This document shows positions 48,724 to 60,994 of a stretch of DNA of 64,000 bases, piece after piece. The notes beneath the pieces are model-generated. The model did not search any database, was not told the origin of the DNA, and saw only the letters and a list, made by a program, of their open reading frames with translations. The position numbers and the translations under genes were made by a program. Every line of letters starts with the position of its first letter. Within the stretch, counting starts at the first letter, position 1. Source of the DNA: Adiantum capillus-veneris (Eukaryota > Streptophyta > Polypodiopsida > Polypodiales > Pteridaceae); NCBI GenBank assembly GCA_014529385.2, contig CM043949.1:112673977-112737976 (forward strand). Direction: 5' to 3'.

Positions 48724-49017
48724 TGAAACAAACGAGGAGAGTGGATCTCCCGGCTACACGGACCGCCTACAGACACACGGCGGACAAACCACCCGGCCTC
48801 ACCTCCTCGAGGTGACCTCGCACACTCCTAGCCTCGCGGGCTAACCACTGGCACTCTGCCAATGTGCGGGTCGATAACTGCAAATGAGGCCTTGGCCTCC
48901 CTTTTATAATAATGGCCGGCCACACTGGCCATGTTCACACTACGTCCGCCCGGACACTTGACGCCCATCCCGACGGCATTTGGGCTAGATCCCCTCTCCT
49001 GTGAGCGGGACATAACA
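48724..49017 (-). repeat. E2 3' LTR
   Basis: A 294-bp LTR matches 63034-63318. On the - strand it begins TGTTATGTCCC and ends GTTTCA. A TATAAAAGGG-like motif lies near 48895-48912 on the - strand. Confidence 0.92.
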
Positions 49018-49024
49018 TACTTCC

Positions 49025-49215
49025 CCCCTTAAGAACCATTGATGTCCTCATCAATGAAGTGGGGATATTGAGCCTTCAAAGCTCGAACGGGTTCCCAAGT
49101 AGCGAACCTTTCAGATTGACCCTTCCATTTAATTAAGTACTCGTCATAAGCCTTTTCACGTGAATGACGGGTACGATGATCTAAAACTGCTTCTGGTTCT
49201 CGAGGAATATACTCA
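49025..49215 (-). pseudogene. E2 chromodomain segment
   Basis: On the - strand, downstream of integrase, the translation includes PEAVLDHRTRHSR, YDEYLIKWKGQ and FATWEP. This is the chromodomain signature (Y..YLIKWKG...TWEP) used by chromoviruses to target chromatin. Confidence 0.85.
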
Positions 49216-49303
49216 GTTTACATATCTTGCCATACATTTTCCTCGATAGGCACAACAACGTCGGCTTCGCCCAATGGATGTACACTAACATCCGATTGAC
49301 GAG

Positions 49304-50922
49304 CTAGTTGTAGGCAACTTGGCCAATTTTCTTTGTGATCAAGAATGGACCACAATATCTAGCTGAAAGCTTATAATGCTTCCCTGTTCGCATAGTCTTG
49401 GAATCATTGGGTATCTTCAAATAGACCCATTGTCCCACATCTAGAGTCCTTGGAGATCCCTTTTGATTAGCATAAGTGGTGACTTGGTCACGAGCCGTTC
49501 TTATACTATCCTTAGCCAATTCAAGCATTTCTTCCATGTCATACAGGAAATCACGAGCTTGGCGTTCCTTGACTTTCTCTAAGCCAATAGCAATTGGGGA
49601 TTTAGGCTCAAATCCATACATCAGCATGAATGGGCTAAATCCAGTAGCAGAATGCTTGCTACTATTATAGGCAAACTCTAACAGTGGAAGATACCTTTCC
49701 CAATCAGACTGCCTGTGAGGGACATACACTCTCAACATGTCCTCTAGCGTCTGATTCATCCTCTCAGTTTGTCCCTCGGACTCAAGATGGTCAGAGGACG
49801 ACATACTCAACTTAGTCTGAAGATGAGCAACCACATCTCGCCAAAATCGGCCAGTGAACTTAGTATCTCGATCACTGACGATATTCTCTGGCAGACCATA
49901 TAGCTTATAAAGCTGATCGACAAATAAAAGTGCCAACTCCTGGATTTTACTGTCGACTTCGTTGGTATAAACTTTGTCATTTTTGTGAGTCTATCGACCA
50001 CACCCCAAATAGCGTCATTGCCCCGACTAGTATTTGGCAAACCAACGATAAAGTCCATGGAAATACTCTGCTACTTGGCATCTAGGATTTCCAATGGATG
50101 TAGCAGGCCAGCTTTCCTAAGGCGCTCTACCTTATTGACCTGACACTGAGCGCATCTCTTCACATAGCTCTCTATGTAAGAGCGCATTCTTCGCCAATAG
50201 AAATATTGCTTGACCAAAGCATGAGTTTTCTGGATGCCTGGGTGCCCAACGCTACGAACATCGTGGCATTCGGACAAAATCCTTTGTTGAATCTCATCGA
50301 TTTCCAGCACGCAGACTCTACCATTTCTGAACAATAGTCCACCTCTAATGGAATATTGTGGATGTCTCGTCTCTCCAGCACAACTCACTTGGGTCTCTGG
50401 ACCACCCAAGCCTGTATGCGAGTCATGCCCCGCTTCGACCTCGTTACATATCTTGCCAAAATGGCCATCTGAACGACATAGCCCTCGGAGAGAGAGATAC
50501 AAATCCGTCGAGATTTCAGCCATAGACAAGACATTGACCTCAGGAATCGTGTTGAGCGCATCGGCAACTCGATTGTTGCTGGATCCTTTTGTATAACGGA
50601 TCTCAAAGTCAAACTCTTGCATAAGCTCAACCCATCTAGCCTTCCGGCTTCTGAGGTCACCATGATCACAGATATAGCGCAAGGAGTGATGATCTGTCCA
50701 TGCAACAAACGTAGAGCCATACAAATAGTTCCGCCATTTCCTCAAGGCGTGGACTACGGCGTAAAGCTCCTTTTCATACGTTGGATAACGCATCCCAGCG
50801 TCAGAAAGCTTCTTACTTTCAAACACAACAGGACGTCCACCATGGTATAATGCTGCACCAATGGCATAATCATTAGCATCCGTCTCAACCACAAATGGCT
50901 TGCTAGGATCCACAATCTGCAA
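49304..50922 (-). pseudogene. E2 RNase H and integrase region
   Basis: The first part is a Ty3/gypsy RNase H with VVETDANDYAIGAAL, TYEKELYAVVHAL and WTDHHSLRY. The integrase zinc-binding region (GHPGIQKTHALV, CAQCQVNK) and the catalytic core ([26 protein letters not shown]) follow, with a C-terminal domain last. The order and motifs match chromoviruses. The left edge of E3 lies at the N-terminal end of this region. Confidence 0.88.
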
Positions 50923-50929
50923 TGTTGGC

Positions 50930-52397
50930 TGTCACCAGCATGTGACTACTATCTATCATTTTTGTTGATTTCTTTCTTATTATTTATTTATTTTCACTTT
51001 TTGGAAACACCCCTCGGAAAATCTAACTGCCCTGCATTGCATAGCTAGTGTGGAACTGTCCAGAGGGAGTCCAAGCCTGAGGGCAACAGAGCACTAAAGT
51101 TGGACAAGGACTATGGTTAGCCAAAGTAGGGTCATTGACTAGCCAAAGTGGAATCCTTTGCTACATAGGCTACATTTCAGTTTTGATGTGGCTGCCCTGT
51201 ACAAAGAGGGTCGGATGGCCTAGAAAGATACAATGGCAGCATCTCCTAAAATTTAGGGAACTGCTATTTTGGGACCTGAAAATGTATTCGCGTCATTACC
51301 TCCGGAATGACAAGGGGAACATTTTATTACTCTGCCACGAAGTCAACTATGCAACCGGTCAGGATATTTTTAAGCGGCGAACCCAAAATGCTTGTAAATG
51401 CGCCAAGTGGCACATTTCTGTGCACTTGCCTCCTCAAGGAAGAAGTCGCGCTGAATTTGAAGGGAGGAGGGCTCATTTGCAGCTTCTGTCTCACAGGTTA
51501 AGAGCTATGGAGTGCTTCCTTTCCCTCTTATGTACAGTGCGGTGCCATGAGTGATGCCCTGCACGCTACGCACTGCCCTCTCTCTCCCCTATGGCAGTAT
51601 GTTATGCCCCTCTAGTGGGCTTTTCAATTGACCAATGTACAGTTGTGTGGGTTCATGCACGATTATCGAGGCAAGAGCCTCTTGCACAGGTACTGGAGTC
51701 GCTAGCGGCTAATCCCGCAGGTACAGGTAATTTTGGAGAGGTTTCACGTGCGAAATCTCGTCCGATTCAAAGGGCAAGTAGCCCTACAAGTGCGGGAGCT
51801 CGAGGACCTGCTACGGATGCGACTGGCACGCGAAACGGAGCCCGAAACAGTAAATTACAGCCTGCTGTGTATTTTTGCAGGTTTAGGGTTTTGGCCCTAA
51901 ACGGACCCTAATACCCCCAGGAGGTTCGGGGACGCGAGGGGGCCGCTGTATAGGTGATCTGGCGCATTTTCGGGGCTGAAAACAGAGAATTCAGCGTGCT
52001 GCAAATTCTCGCCAGGTTTTGCAAAGTGCCCGTATGCGTCGAGAGAGTCGGTCAATGCGTGGAAATATTGACTGTGAAGGGTCCTAGTACAGTTATGCTG
52101 CAGAAATCGGACCGGAACAGTTGAAATTCAGCCAAGCTTGTGCAAGGCAGCTTGTAGGGAACCACAGCGTTTATTCCCTCTTTTAAACAATAAAGAAATA
52201 CCGAAAGGGGCGCCTAAGTTAGCGGCCAATCTGGTGTCGGTCTTCTCATACAGGTGCAATCTAGCAGCCTGTATCCCTTTCCTCTTTGTTGTGTCTTGAA
52301 AGTACAGGTAAAGTGGGCGACAAATTAAATGGGTGAAAGCAAATAAGGTTTAAGTCTAAAGTCTACCGCCCTTTTTGGATTGAACAGGCTGGTTTCA
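50930..52397 (+). repeat. E3 5' LTR
   Basis: This 1468-bp LTR is very similar to 58117-59590. The first ~230 bp differ more than the rest, while about 51585-51900 is almost identical to its partner. The LTRs contain a 106-codon open stretch (51591-51911 and 58784-59104). It looks like chance coding in LTR sequence. Confidence 0.95.
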
Positions 52398-52444
52398 TGG
52401 TTCCATCGCCGGGATTAAATCACTTTTTTCCGTAGAAGTGAGCC

Positions 52445-54656
52445 TTGGTCAGGTTAGGCTTGAAGACACAGGGGATCATAGACCAGACACAAGGAATTGC
52501 AATTATGGCTGACAGACCGGATGATGTGACTGAAGAGGTTTCCTCTTCACAGGGTCAACAAACACATGAAGTGGGTGAGTCTTCACGACCACCACAGACG
52601 GATGATGATATATTCAGGACCGAGTTGGCTACTGTTGTGGCTATGTTCACACAAGTAATGCAGAACCCGAGGTTTTTAGCCTTTCTACAACCTTCTCTTC
52701 CGTCTCAGCAAGTTGGGTCACTGGATCGTATTCAAAAGCCTGTTAAGGCTCGAGCACAGGTGATTCATATTGCACAGTCAATGGAAACACCTGTACACTT
52801 GACGGAGAACATACAGTCTCCACAACTTGTGCCTAAGGTGCAAGAACAGGTGGCTGAGATGCCAGTCTTTCAAACTGTACCAGTTCAGCGAGCCACTTTT
52901 CAGCAACCTATAGCTGGTTCTAATGGGCAGGGAAGCAACCCACAAGCTATGCAATAGGTCTTCCCACCACCTTCAGTACATCCTGGCTATTTTGGAGGTG
53001 GATCGGTATTCCAGAGCATGGCTGCTCATGCACCTGGAAATCAGTTTTACACGCCACGAACAGTATTCGGGGGTGCTCAAACGATGATGCCTAACCCCAT
53101 GTATGGTGTCACGGGCATGCTACCAAGGTTTCAAAGCACTCGGGGCCAATTTGGGATGCCACAGGCAAATTTTGGTATGGCTGGAATTACAAATCAACAT
53201 CCAAATATGGCATTTCCATGTCAACTTAATTGCGGTCAGGGAACACAGATGAACCCTAAAAGTGTTCCCATGTTTCAGTCACTTCCATATGACAACTTAA
53301 CGCCGTTGGAGAAGCCAACTCCGTACAAAGAAGCTGGCAAAGGTGTGACATTCACGACCTTTACAGGGTTTGATGACAGGAAGAAGGCTCTCTCATTCCT
53401 CTAGCAGTTTGACAAGGCCTATGTGGGGGGAAACTTTACAGAGGCTTCAAAGGTCCGCAAGGTGGCCACTTTCTTGACAAGGAATGCGGGACAATGGTGG
53501 ACAACTTTAAGGGCAAGCTCCGTCCACATGGATTTTCTTCAAACAGATTTTTGCAGCAACATGGTTATCTGATGACTTTGAAGCAGATGTCATGACAGAA
53601 TGGCACCAACTTAATGCTGCCACTTGCAAGAATCTGGATGACTACAATCGGAAGTTTTGGAAAGATCTACTTCCAGTAACTTCCTATAGGTTTGTGTCAT
53701 TGACAGAACAGATTGAAAAATACTGTTGTGGCCTACCCAAAGGATTGAGAAAGTACTGCACGAAGACCAAAGTTACTACTTTGATGCAGCTCATCCAGGT
53801 AGCAAACATTGGCATAGGTTTGCTCAAGGGAGACGATTGTGAATTCAATATTGGTGTCAAGGAAGGATCAGCCAAGAAAAATTCAGCGAAGAAGCACGTT
53901 CCCAATGACGTTCCTATAGGGACTGAGGAGCCAGCCAACGCAGGGAAAGGCAAAGCTACTGCTGAATCAGAAAAGGGACTAGCAAAGAAATGGAAAAGAT
54001 GTTTTCCTCGCAAGTCGGAAGAGCAAAAGAAGGTCCTGAGGTCAGACAACAAATGTTTTATCTGTGAGCAGCCTGGCCACATTGCTTACAATTGTCCTAC
54101 AAAGAAAAGGCCAGCTGATTCTGAAGACAAGGAGGACAGGAAAGGAAAGAAGCCCATGGCTTGTCTAATGCTAGATATGGTGGGCGACAAGCCAAATTCA
54201 GATGCAAGTGAGCTTTGCAGAGCATGGGGGAAGGTCAGGGATCAAACAGTGCTTATCTTCTTTGATCTAGGTGCCAAAGCCAACTTCATTTCCCCAGAAT
54301 TGGCTTCAAAGTTGGGAATCAGACCTGAAGAGATGGGGTATACAGCAGAGGCAGGTTTGGCATGTCCTGGCCATACAGAGGCTGTGACACCCATCATCGG
54401 AAAGTTACGCCTACATATCCAGTCCTATGTAGATGCTAAAGAATTTTACATCATGCCACTGGACAGATGTGATGTGTTGTTGAGTATTCCTTGGTTATTT
54501 CGTGTACAGGGAATCATGGATGCCTACAACAAAAAGATCATTGTACAGAGCAGGGGAAAGACTCACATTCTCGATGTAAAGCTTAAAGGAGAGTCTATTC
54601 CCACTGTATCAGCTTCTGCTATTACTTCTGTAATGAAAAAGCATCTTTCTGCGTAA
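52445..54656 (+). pseudogene. E3 gag and protease region
   Basis: Gag-like sequence includes a low-complexity N-terminal half (Gln/Pro-rich), a capsid-like part (FVGGNF, EWHQLNAATCKNLDDY, CGLPKGLRKYC) and a zinc knuckle CFICEQPGHIAYNCP at about 54055-54100. The protease-like domain follows, with LIFFDLGAKANFISPELAS (about 54250-54310) and DVLLSIPWLFR (about 54475). The arrangement is that of chromovirus gag-pro. Confidence 0.88.
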
Positions 54657-55991
54657 TTGATTTTTGCACGTGAAGTGTCAGATTGTGATGAATCAGAATT
54701 ATCTGTGCTAGATAAAGAAAAGTCAATGTTTTTACAACAGTATAGTGACTACTTTTCCGATTCATTACCGTCTCAATTACCGCCAGAGAGACCGGAGGAC
54801 CATGTGATAGATTTGGTGCCAGGCACTAGCCCACCAAATAAGCCTCCGTACAGGGTTAGTGCGGCTCAGCAAAAAGAGATAATGAACCAAGTATAGGAGC
54901 TGTTAGAAAAGAGGTTGATTCAGCCGAGTTCATCTCCATTCTGTTCTCCAGTGTTGTTGGTGCAGAAAAAGGATGGCTCATGGCGTATGTGCATCGACTA
55001 CCGTGTACTGAACAAGAATACCATCAATAATAGGCTCCCTATACCTAGAATTGATGATATTCTTGACAAATTAGAAGGAGCAGCTATGTTTAGCAAGATA
55101 GATCTAAAGAGTGGGTACCATCAGATCCGCATTATATCAGAGGATGTGCACAAGACTGCTTTTAGAACGACGTTTGGCCTTTACGAATTTTTAGTGATGC
55201 CCTTTGGTCTCACAAATGCTCCTGGTACGTTCAATAGGATGATGGACAGAATTTTCCGTCCACACCAGCAGTTTGTTGGTACATTCTTTGATGACATGAT
55301 AGTCTACTCAAAGAATGAAGAGGAGCATAGGCATCACTTGGCCATTGTGTTCAAAGAGCTACGCAGTCATAGGTTGCTCATCAATGCAAAGAAAAGTGAA
55401 TTTTTTCTGGAAGAGATACACTTTCTGAGACACATTACAGAATGGATTCTGCAAAAGTTGAAGCGATCAAGTCATGGCCAGATTTGAAGACGGTGCACGA
55501 TGTCCGAAGTTTCTTGGGACTATGCTCCTATTACAGAAGGTTTATCCGAAATTTCGTTGAGATTCCTTCACCTTTACATGCTCTTCAAAAGAAGGCAGTC
55601 ACCTTTAGATGGACACAAAGAGATTTCAGCTTTTAATCTCTTAAAAGAAAAGATGACTTCAGATCCAATCATTGTGTTGCCAGATCTTAGGAAGTCATTT
55701 GTGCTCCAGTGCGACGCCTGCGGTAGTAGCATTGGTGCAGTACTAATGCAAGATGGCAGGGTAGTAGCCTATGAGAGTAGAATCTTGCAAGGGCCAGAAA
55801 AGACTATGCAAGTCTATGAAAAAGAACTGCATGCCGTGATTCATGCACTCTTAAGTTGGAAACACTACCTGCTAGGTGCAAACTTTGTTGTCCAAACGGA
55901 CCATCAGACCTTGCGATATTTCTTGACACAGGCAAAGTTATATGAGAAGCATATGCGATGGGCAAATATCTTGTCCATGTTCCACTTTTAG
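54657..55991 (+). pseudogene. E3 reverse transcriptase and RNase H region
   Basis: RT motifs include [53 protein letters not shown] and [10 protein letters not shown] (catalytic pair near 55285). The thumb has VHDVRSFLGLCSYYRRFI. RNase H has LQCDACGSSIGAVLMQD, YEKELHAVIHALL and QTDHQTLRYFL. It is canonical for Ty3/gypsy chromoviruses and lies on the opposite strand to the host element E2. Confidence 0.9.
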
Positions 55992-55994
55992 ATT

Positions 55995-57289
55995 GTGCAT
56001 GTGGAAGGCAAGAAGAACGTTGTGGCTGATGCCTTGTCAAGGAAGCCACAAATTTCAGCTGTGTCAATTCCTTATCATCATGAACTTGATGATATGAGGG
56101 AACAGTATGCAAATGATGAAGATTTTGCAAGGGTCTTCGAGCAGCTAATGGATGGACAACGTCATGAACACTATCTTCTCAAAGATGGGTTCATGATGAT
56201 GCATGGCCGATTGTGTGTCACAAAGCCATTGCGACGCAAAGTTATGAAAGAGAGTCATGTCCCACCGTATGCAGGGCATCGTGGTATCGATGCTACAGTT
56301 AAAGCGGTTGAGACATTCTTCTACTGGCCTACATTGAGAAGAGATGTGGATGCCTTTGTGCGAGAATGCCTAATTTGCCAGAAGGTCAAGTTGACAGGCA
56401 AAAAGCACCAGGGTTATTGCAACCACTACCTATTCCAGATAAACCATGGGAAAGTATTGTTATGGATTTTATCTTTGATCTTCCGAGAACGCAGACAGGA
56501 AACGATGATATTTGGACCATCATTTGCAGATTCAACAAGCAGGCTCATTTTATTCCTGTCAAGAAGAAGATAAAGCCAAATCAGATGGCACGCTTGTTTA
56601 TGAGCAATATTTTCAAGTATCATGGCATGCCACAGTCGATTGTTAGCGCCCGTGATCCATGCATGACAAGTTTGTTCTGGAGAGGCTTTTTTGAGAATAT
56701 GGGCACAACGCTCAAATTCTCTTCGTCATTTCATCCTCAAACAGATGGGCAGTCAGAAGAGGCAAATTCTACTGTCCTAGATCTGCTAAAGTGCTATGTG
56801 TCAGAGCATAAAGAAAAGTGGGAGCAGTATTTGCCATTGGTGGAGTATACATATAATAATACAATGCATTCATCAACTGGCAAGGCACCTTTTAAGATAG
56901 TTGAAGGTGGCAAGAAAGTTCCTCCCATACTGCATACAAAGGACAAGATATTTGAAGCAGATAAGTATGTTCAGGACATGGATGAAATGTACAAGAAGCT
57001 CAAAGTGGCCTTGGAAAAGACTCAAGCAAAGCAAAAGAAAGCACTTGATCGTCACCGTCGTGAAGTGGTATTTTCACTTGGTGATTGGGTGCCTCTACGC
57101 TTTGAAAAGGCAAGGTTAAAGAAGATGAAGGGCAAGCAAAGACTGTTTCCAAAGCTCAACATGCGTTACTATGGGCCTTTTCAAGTATGCGACATAATCA
57201 ATGATGTTGCATATAGGCTGAAATTGCCTGAGAGTTGGAAGATTTCACAATGCGTTTCATGTGAGTCTTCTCAGACCCTATGTGGGTGA
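55995..57289 (+). pseudogene. E3 integrase region
   Basis: The stretch contains VADALSRKP at the RNase H end, an HHCC zinc finger (GHRGIDATVKAVE, CLICQKVK), and core motifs VMDFIFDLPRTQTG, SIVSARDPCMTS and HPQTDGQSEEAN. A C-terminal part follows with RYYGPFQVCDI and AYRLKLPESWKI. It matches the fossil fragment at 10935-11180 in kind, though not closely in sequence. Confidence 0.9.
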
Positions 57290-57542
57290 TGTGCCAGACG
57301 ATATGCCAACTGAAGATCAGCCGGAAGTTGAGGAACTTGACGAGATCTTGGTCCCGGAACAGATTTTGGCACATAAGGAAAGAAAAGTGAAAGGCAAGGT
57401 TGCTAGGCGTTACTTGGTAAAGTTCAGAAACTATCCACCAATGGATGCTAAGTGGATGGAAGAAGGTGAACTTGCAAAGCCACCAACTGTGTTATCACTT
57501 TACCTTGAAGCCTTCGATTTACAACCTACCTTGACCCCTTGA
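57290..57542 (+). pseudogene. E3 chromodomain
   Basis: The translation PEVEELDEILVPEQIL leads into KVARRYLVKFRNYP and AKWMEEGEL. This is the C-terminal chromodomain pattern (Y.VKF.....A.W) that defines chromoviruses. It is the last coding part before the 3' region. Confidence 0.82.
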
Positions 57543-58116
57543 GTTTCAAAGCTACATGGATTGTCAGTGTGACAATGGCTTCTGAAACAAATGATGTACA
57601 TGGTATTTAAAGTGAGCTCAAATCAAGTACATGTTACATGAATGTTAGAGCTGTACACATTGTCAGTTTGGCAATTGCTCTTATGGAATGTCCAAAAGTT
57701 TGGTTAGTGCTATAGAAGTGAGTATTTCTTGTCAGTTTGTCAAGGATACAGTAATTGCCTCTATTAAAGGGTACATGTGTAATTGCATTCTTAAACTGTC
57801 GGTTTGGGTATGCTCGAAAGTGTTACTAGATCCAACGTGTACTAAAAGACAGTGGCAAAATGTGAAGCTACCATTTTGTCATTGGAAAGTTAATGACTCA
57901 AAGCAATGGCACAGTGCGAAGCTACCATTATGTCATTGGGACAAGGTTCACACGTAGGCAATACATGTGTCGACGAGGTGTTTGAATACACCAGGGTTGA
58001 CAATGAGCATGTATGTGTCGTCCATATGTCCACAGGCGTTGAATACATCAGTGTTGACTGTGAGCATGTACGACATAGATGCAAACGAGGACGTTTGAGA
58101 TTTCAAGAGGGAAGTA
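57543..58116 (+). other. E3 3' region with short direct repeats
   Basis: Non-coding sequence lies between the chromodomain and the 3' LTR. GAAGCTACCATT plus TGTCATTGG occurs twice (about 57868 and 57918, period ~54). A second pair, sharing TTGAATACA and GAGCATGTA, lies at about 57980 and 58040. The purine tract AAGAGGGAAG just before the LTR would serve as the plus-strand primer. Confidence 0.7.
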
Positions 58117-59590
58117 TGTCACCAGCGTGTGACTACTATCTATCCTTTTTGTTGATTTCTTTCTTATTATTTATTTACTTTCACTTTTTGAAAACACCCC
58201 TCGAGAAATCTAACTGCCCTGCATTGCATAGCTAGTGTGGAACTGTCCAGAGGGAGTCCAAGCCTGAGGGCAAGAGAGCATTGAGGTTGGACAAAGTCTA
58301 TGGTTAGCCAAAGTGGGGTCATCGACTATTCAAAGTGGAATCCTTTGCTACATAGGCTACATTTCAGTTTTGATGTGGCTGCAGTGTACAAAGAGAGTCG
58401 GATGACCTAGAAAGATACAATGGCAGCATCTCCTAAAATTTAGGGAACTACTATTTTGGGACCTGAAAATGTATTCGCGTCATTACCTCCAGAATAACAA
58501 GGGGAACATTTTATTACTCTGCCGCGAAGTCAACTGGGCAACCGGTCAGGATATTTTTAAGCAGCGAACCCAAAACGGGAAAATGCTTGTAAATGTGCCA
58601 AGTGGCACATTTCTGTGCACTAGCCTCCTCAAGGAAGAAGTGGCGCTGAATTTGAAGGGAGGAGGACTCATTTGCAGCTTCTGTCACAAGTTAAGAGCTA
58701 TGGAGTGCTTCCTTTCCCTCTTATGTACAGTGCGGTGCCATGAGTGATGCCCTGCACGCTACGCACTGCCCTCTCTCTCCCCTATGGCAGTATGTTATGC
58801 CCCTCTAGTGGGCTTTTCAATTGACCAATGTACAGTTGTGTGGGTTCATGCACGATTATCGAGGCAAGAGCCTCTTGCACAGGTACTGGAGTCGCTAGCG
58901 GCTAATCCCGCAGGTACAGGTAATTTTGGAGAGGTTTCACGTGCGAAATCTCGTCCGATTCAAAGGGCAAGTAGCCCTACAGGTGCGGGAGCTCGAGGAC
59001 CTGCTACGGATGCGACTGGCACACGAAACGGAGCCCGAAACAGTAAATTACAGCCTGTTGTGTATTTTTGCAGGTTTAGGATTTTGGCCCTAAACGGACC
59101 CTAATAGCCCCAGGAGGTTCGAGGACGCGAGGGGACGACTGTACAGGTGATCTGGCGCATTTTCGGGACTGAGAACCAAGAATTCAGCGTGCTGCAAATT
59201 CTCGCCAGGTTTTGCAAAGTGCCCGTATGCGTCGGGAGAGTCAATGAATGTGTGGGAATACTGACTGTGAAGGGTCCTAGTACAGTTATGCTGCCGAAAT
59301 CGGGCCGGAACAGTTGAAATTCAGCCAAGCTTGTGCAGGGCAGCTTGTAGGGAACCACAGCGTTTATTCCCTCTTTTAAACAATAAAGAAATACCGAAAG
59401 GGGCGCCTAAGTTTGGGGCCAATCTGGTGTCGGTCTTCTCATACAGGTGCAATCTAGAAGCCTGTATCCCTTTCCCCTTTGTTGTGTCTTGAAAGTACAG
59501 GTAAAGTGGGAGACAAATTAAATGGGTGAAAGCAAATAAGGTTTAAGTCTAAAGTCTACCGCCCTTTTTGGATTGAACAGGCCGGTTTCA
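58117..59590 (+). repeat. E3 3' LTR
   Basis: This 1474-bp LTR is the partner of 50930-52397. It is followed immediately by TTGGC, the right-hand target duplication, and then by E2 sequence. Confidence 0.95.
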
Positions 59591-59595
59591 TTGGC

Positions 59596-60704
59596 ACACT
59601 AGTCACCAAGTGCTTTAGTGTCCTAAAGCTCTCGTCGAGACGCTCATTCCAAACAACAGGGGGATTACCTTTACAATGAGGACCCGAAGTCTTCGACCCT
59701 TTTTTCCTCCTTTTAAAAGTTGCATAAGCGGAGCAACAACTTTATAGTAATCCTCGATAAACTTGCGAAAGAATCCAGTAAGCCTAGAAAGGTCTTTACT
59801 TGGCGCACATTCTTCAGAATGGGCCAATTTCGCACTTTATCCAACTTTTCAGGGTCAACGCGAATACCGTCACGAGTAATGATGTGACCCAAGTACAGAA
59901 GCTCTTTCCTAAAGAATTCGCACTATGAAGCTTGGCATAAAGCTTTCTCAGTACTTCGAGAACAGTGCGTATATGCGCTAGGTGCTCAGACAAACTTCGA
60001 CTGTAGATCAAGATATCATCAAGAAATACAACAACGAAGTTGCCTAAAAATGGTCTCAGTAGATCATTCATCATCTGCTGAAACGTAGCTGGAGCATTGG
60101 TCAAACCCAAAGGCAAGACCAAGAACTCATAGTGACAGTAACGCGTATGGAAACCTATCTTAGGAATATCTTCCAGTTTGATCTGTATCTGATGATAGCC
60201 TGATCGCAAGTCTATCTTCGTAAAATACAGTGCTCCATGGAGCCGATCTATCAGATCGTCCATACGTGGGAGCGGATACTTCTTCTTAAAAGTGAGTTTA
60301 TTCAACCCTTTGTAATCCACGCAAAAGCGGATAGTGTTATCCTTCTTTCGAGAAAGTAACACTGGCGCTCCCCATGGGGACTTACTTGGCCGAACAAAAC
60401 CCCTGTCAAGATAATCTTTCAGTTGTCGCTGAATCTCGTCCTCCTCGGTTTTACTAAACCAATAGGGTTGCTTTGAGAAGGGCTGACTACCAGCCACTAA
60501 CTCAATGCCATGATCTACTCCTCTCGAAGGCGGCAAGCCGGCAGGTAGATCATCAAAAAAAACATCCTTGAAATCAGTCATGATTTCTCGGATAAGGTTT
60601 GATTCATCGGAATCCCCAAGTTCAATAAAAGAACACGAAACATCTTTACGAAATTCAGTGACAGAAGTACCAAGCAGATGGTACACATTGATAAAAGTCA
60701 ACAT
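59596..60704 (-). pseudogene. E2 reverse transcriptase region
   Basis: On the - strand: [52 protein letters not shown] and [13 protein letters not shown] (catalytic pair near 60020). Thumb sequence (LSRLTGFFRKFIEDY) lies near 59770. It continues, across the E3 insertion, into the RNase H at 50500-50922. Confidence 0.88.
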
Positions 60705-60994
60705 CAGAAGACTTTATTTCTTTATACATTTCCAAAGCAGTAAGAACTGGTATTGCAAAACCATTATTTACAGACTTCTGATTACAAAGCAGCACAGATA
60801 CATGAGGCATGTCTTACTTCCATTATCAGGGAGTACGGTCACGTCGTGACCATTGATCTTCCCGGGGAAACGGAGAAGATCGTGCTTATCAAACACTTTG
60901 GTGTTAAAAGTACGGTTAGTGCATGAACTGTGCAGAGTTACCTGAGATCTCGTGAATTTGAACTGAAGAACGACCTTGCAGTTTCTGTGTCTTC

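Larger units (their letters stand above)
50925..59595 (+). mobile_element. E3: Ty3/gypsy chromovirus inserted in E2 (fossil)
   Basis: An 8.66 kb element (50930-59590) has a perfect 5-bp target duplication, TTGGC, at 50925-50929 and 59591-59595. LTRs are 50930-52397 and 58117-59590, starting TGTCACC and ending TTTCA. The primer-binding site at 52398-52415 (TGGTTCCATCGCCGGGAT) resembles the complement of a plant tRNA-Glu 3' end. The order is gag (about 52505-54130), protease, RT, RNase H, integrase and chromodomain (to about 57540). A ~570-bp repeat-bearing 3' region and a purine tract (AAGAGGGAAG, about 58104-58113) follow. It is structurally whole end to end but its coding regions are broken, with about half a dozen breaks. 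LTRs differ by about 3% by eye, making it the youngest LTR element here. Confidence 0.95.

Noticed and set aside
51591-51911. A 106-codon gene repeated at 58784-59104
   Set aside because: Both copies are at equivalent positions in the two LTRs of E3. Their similarity follows from LTR identity and not from coding constraint.
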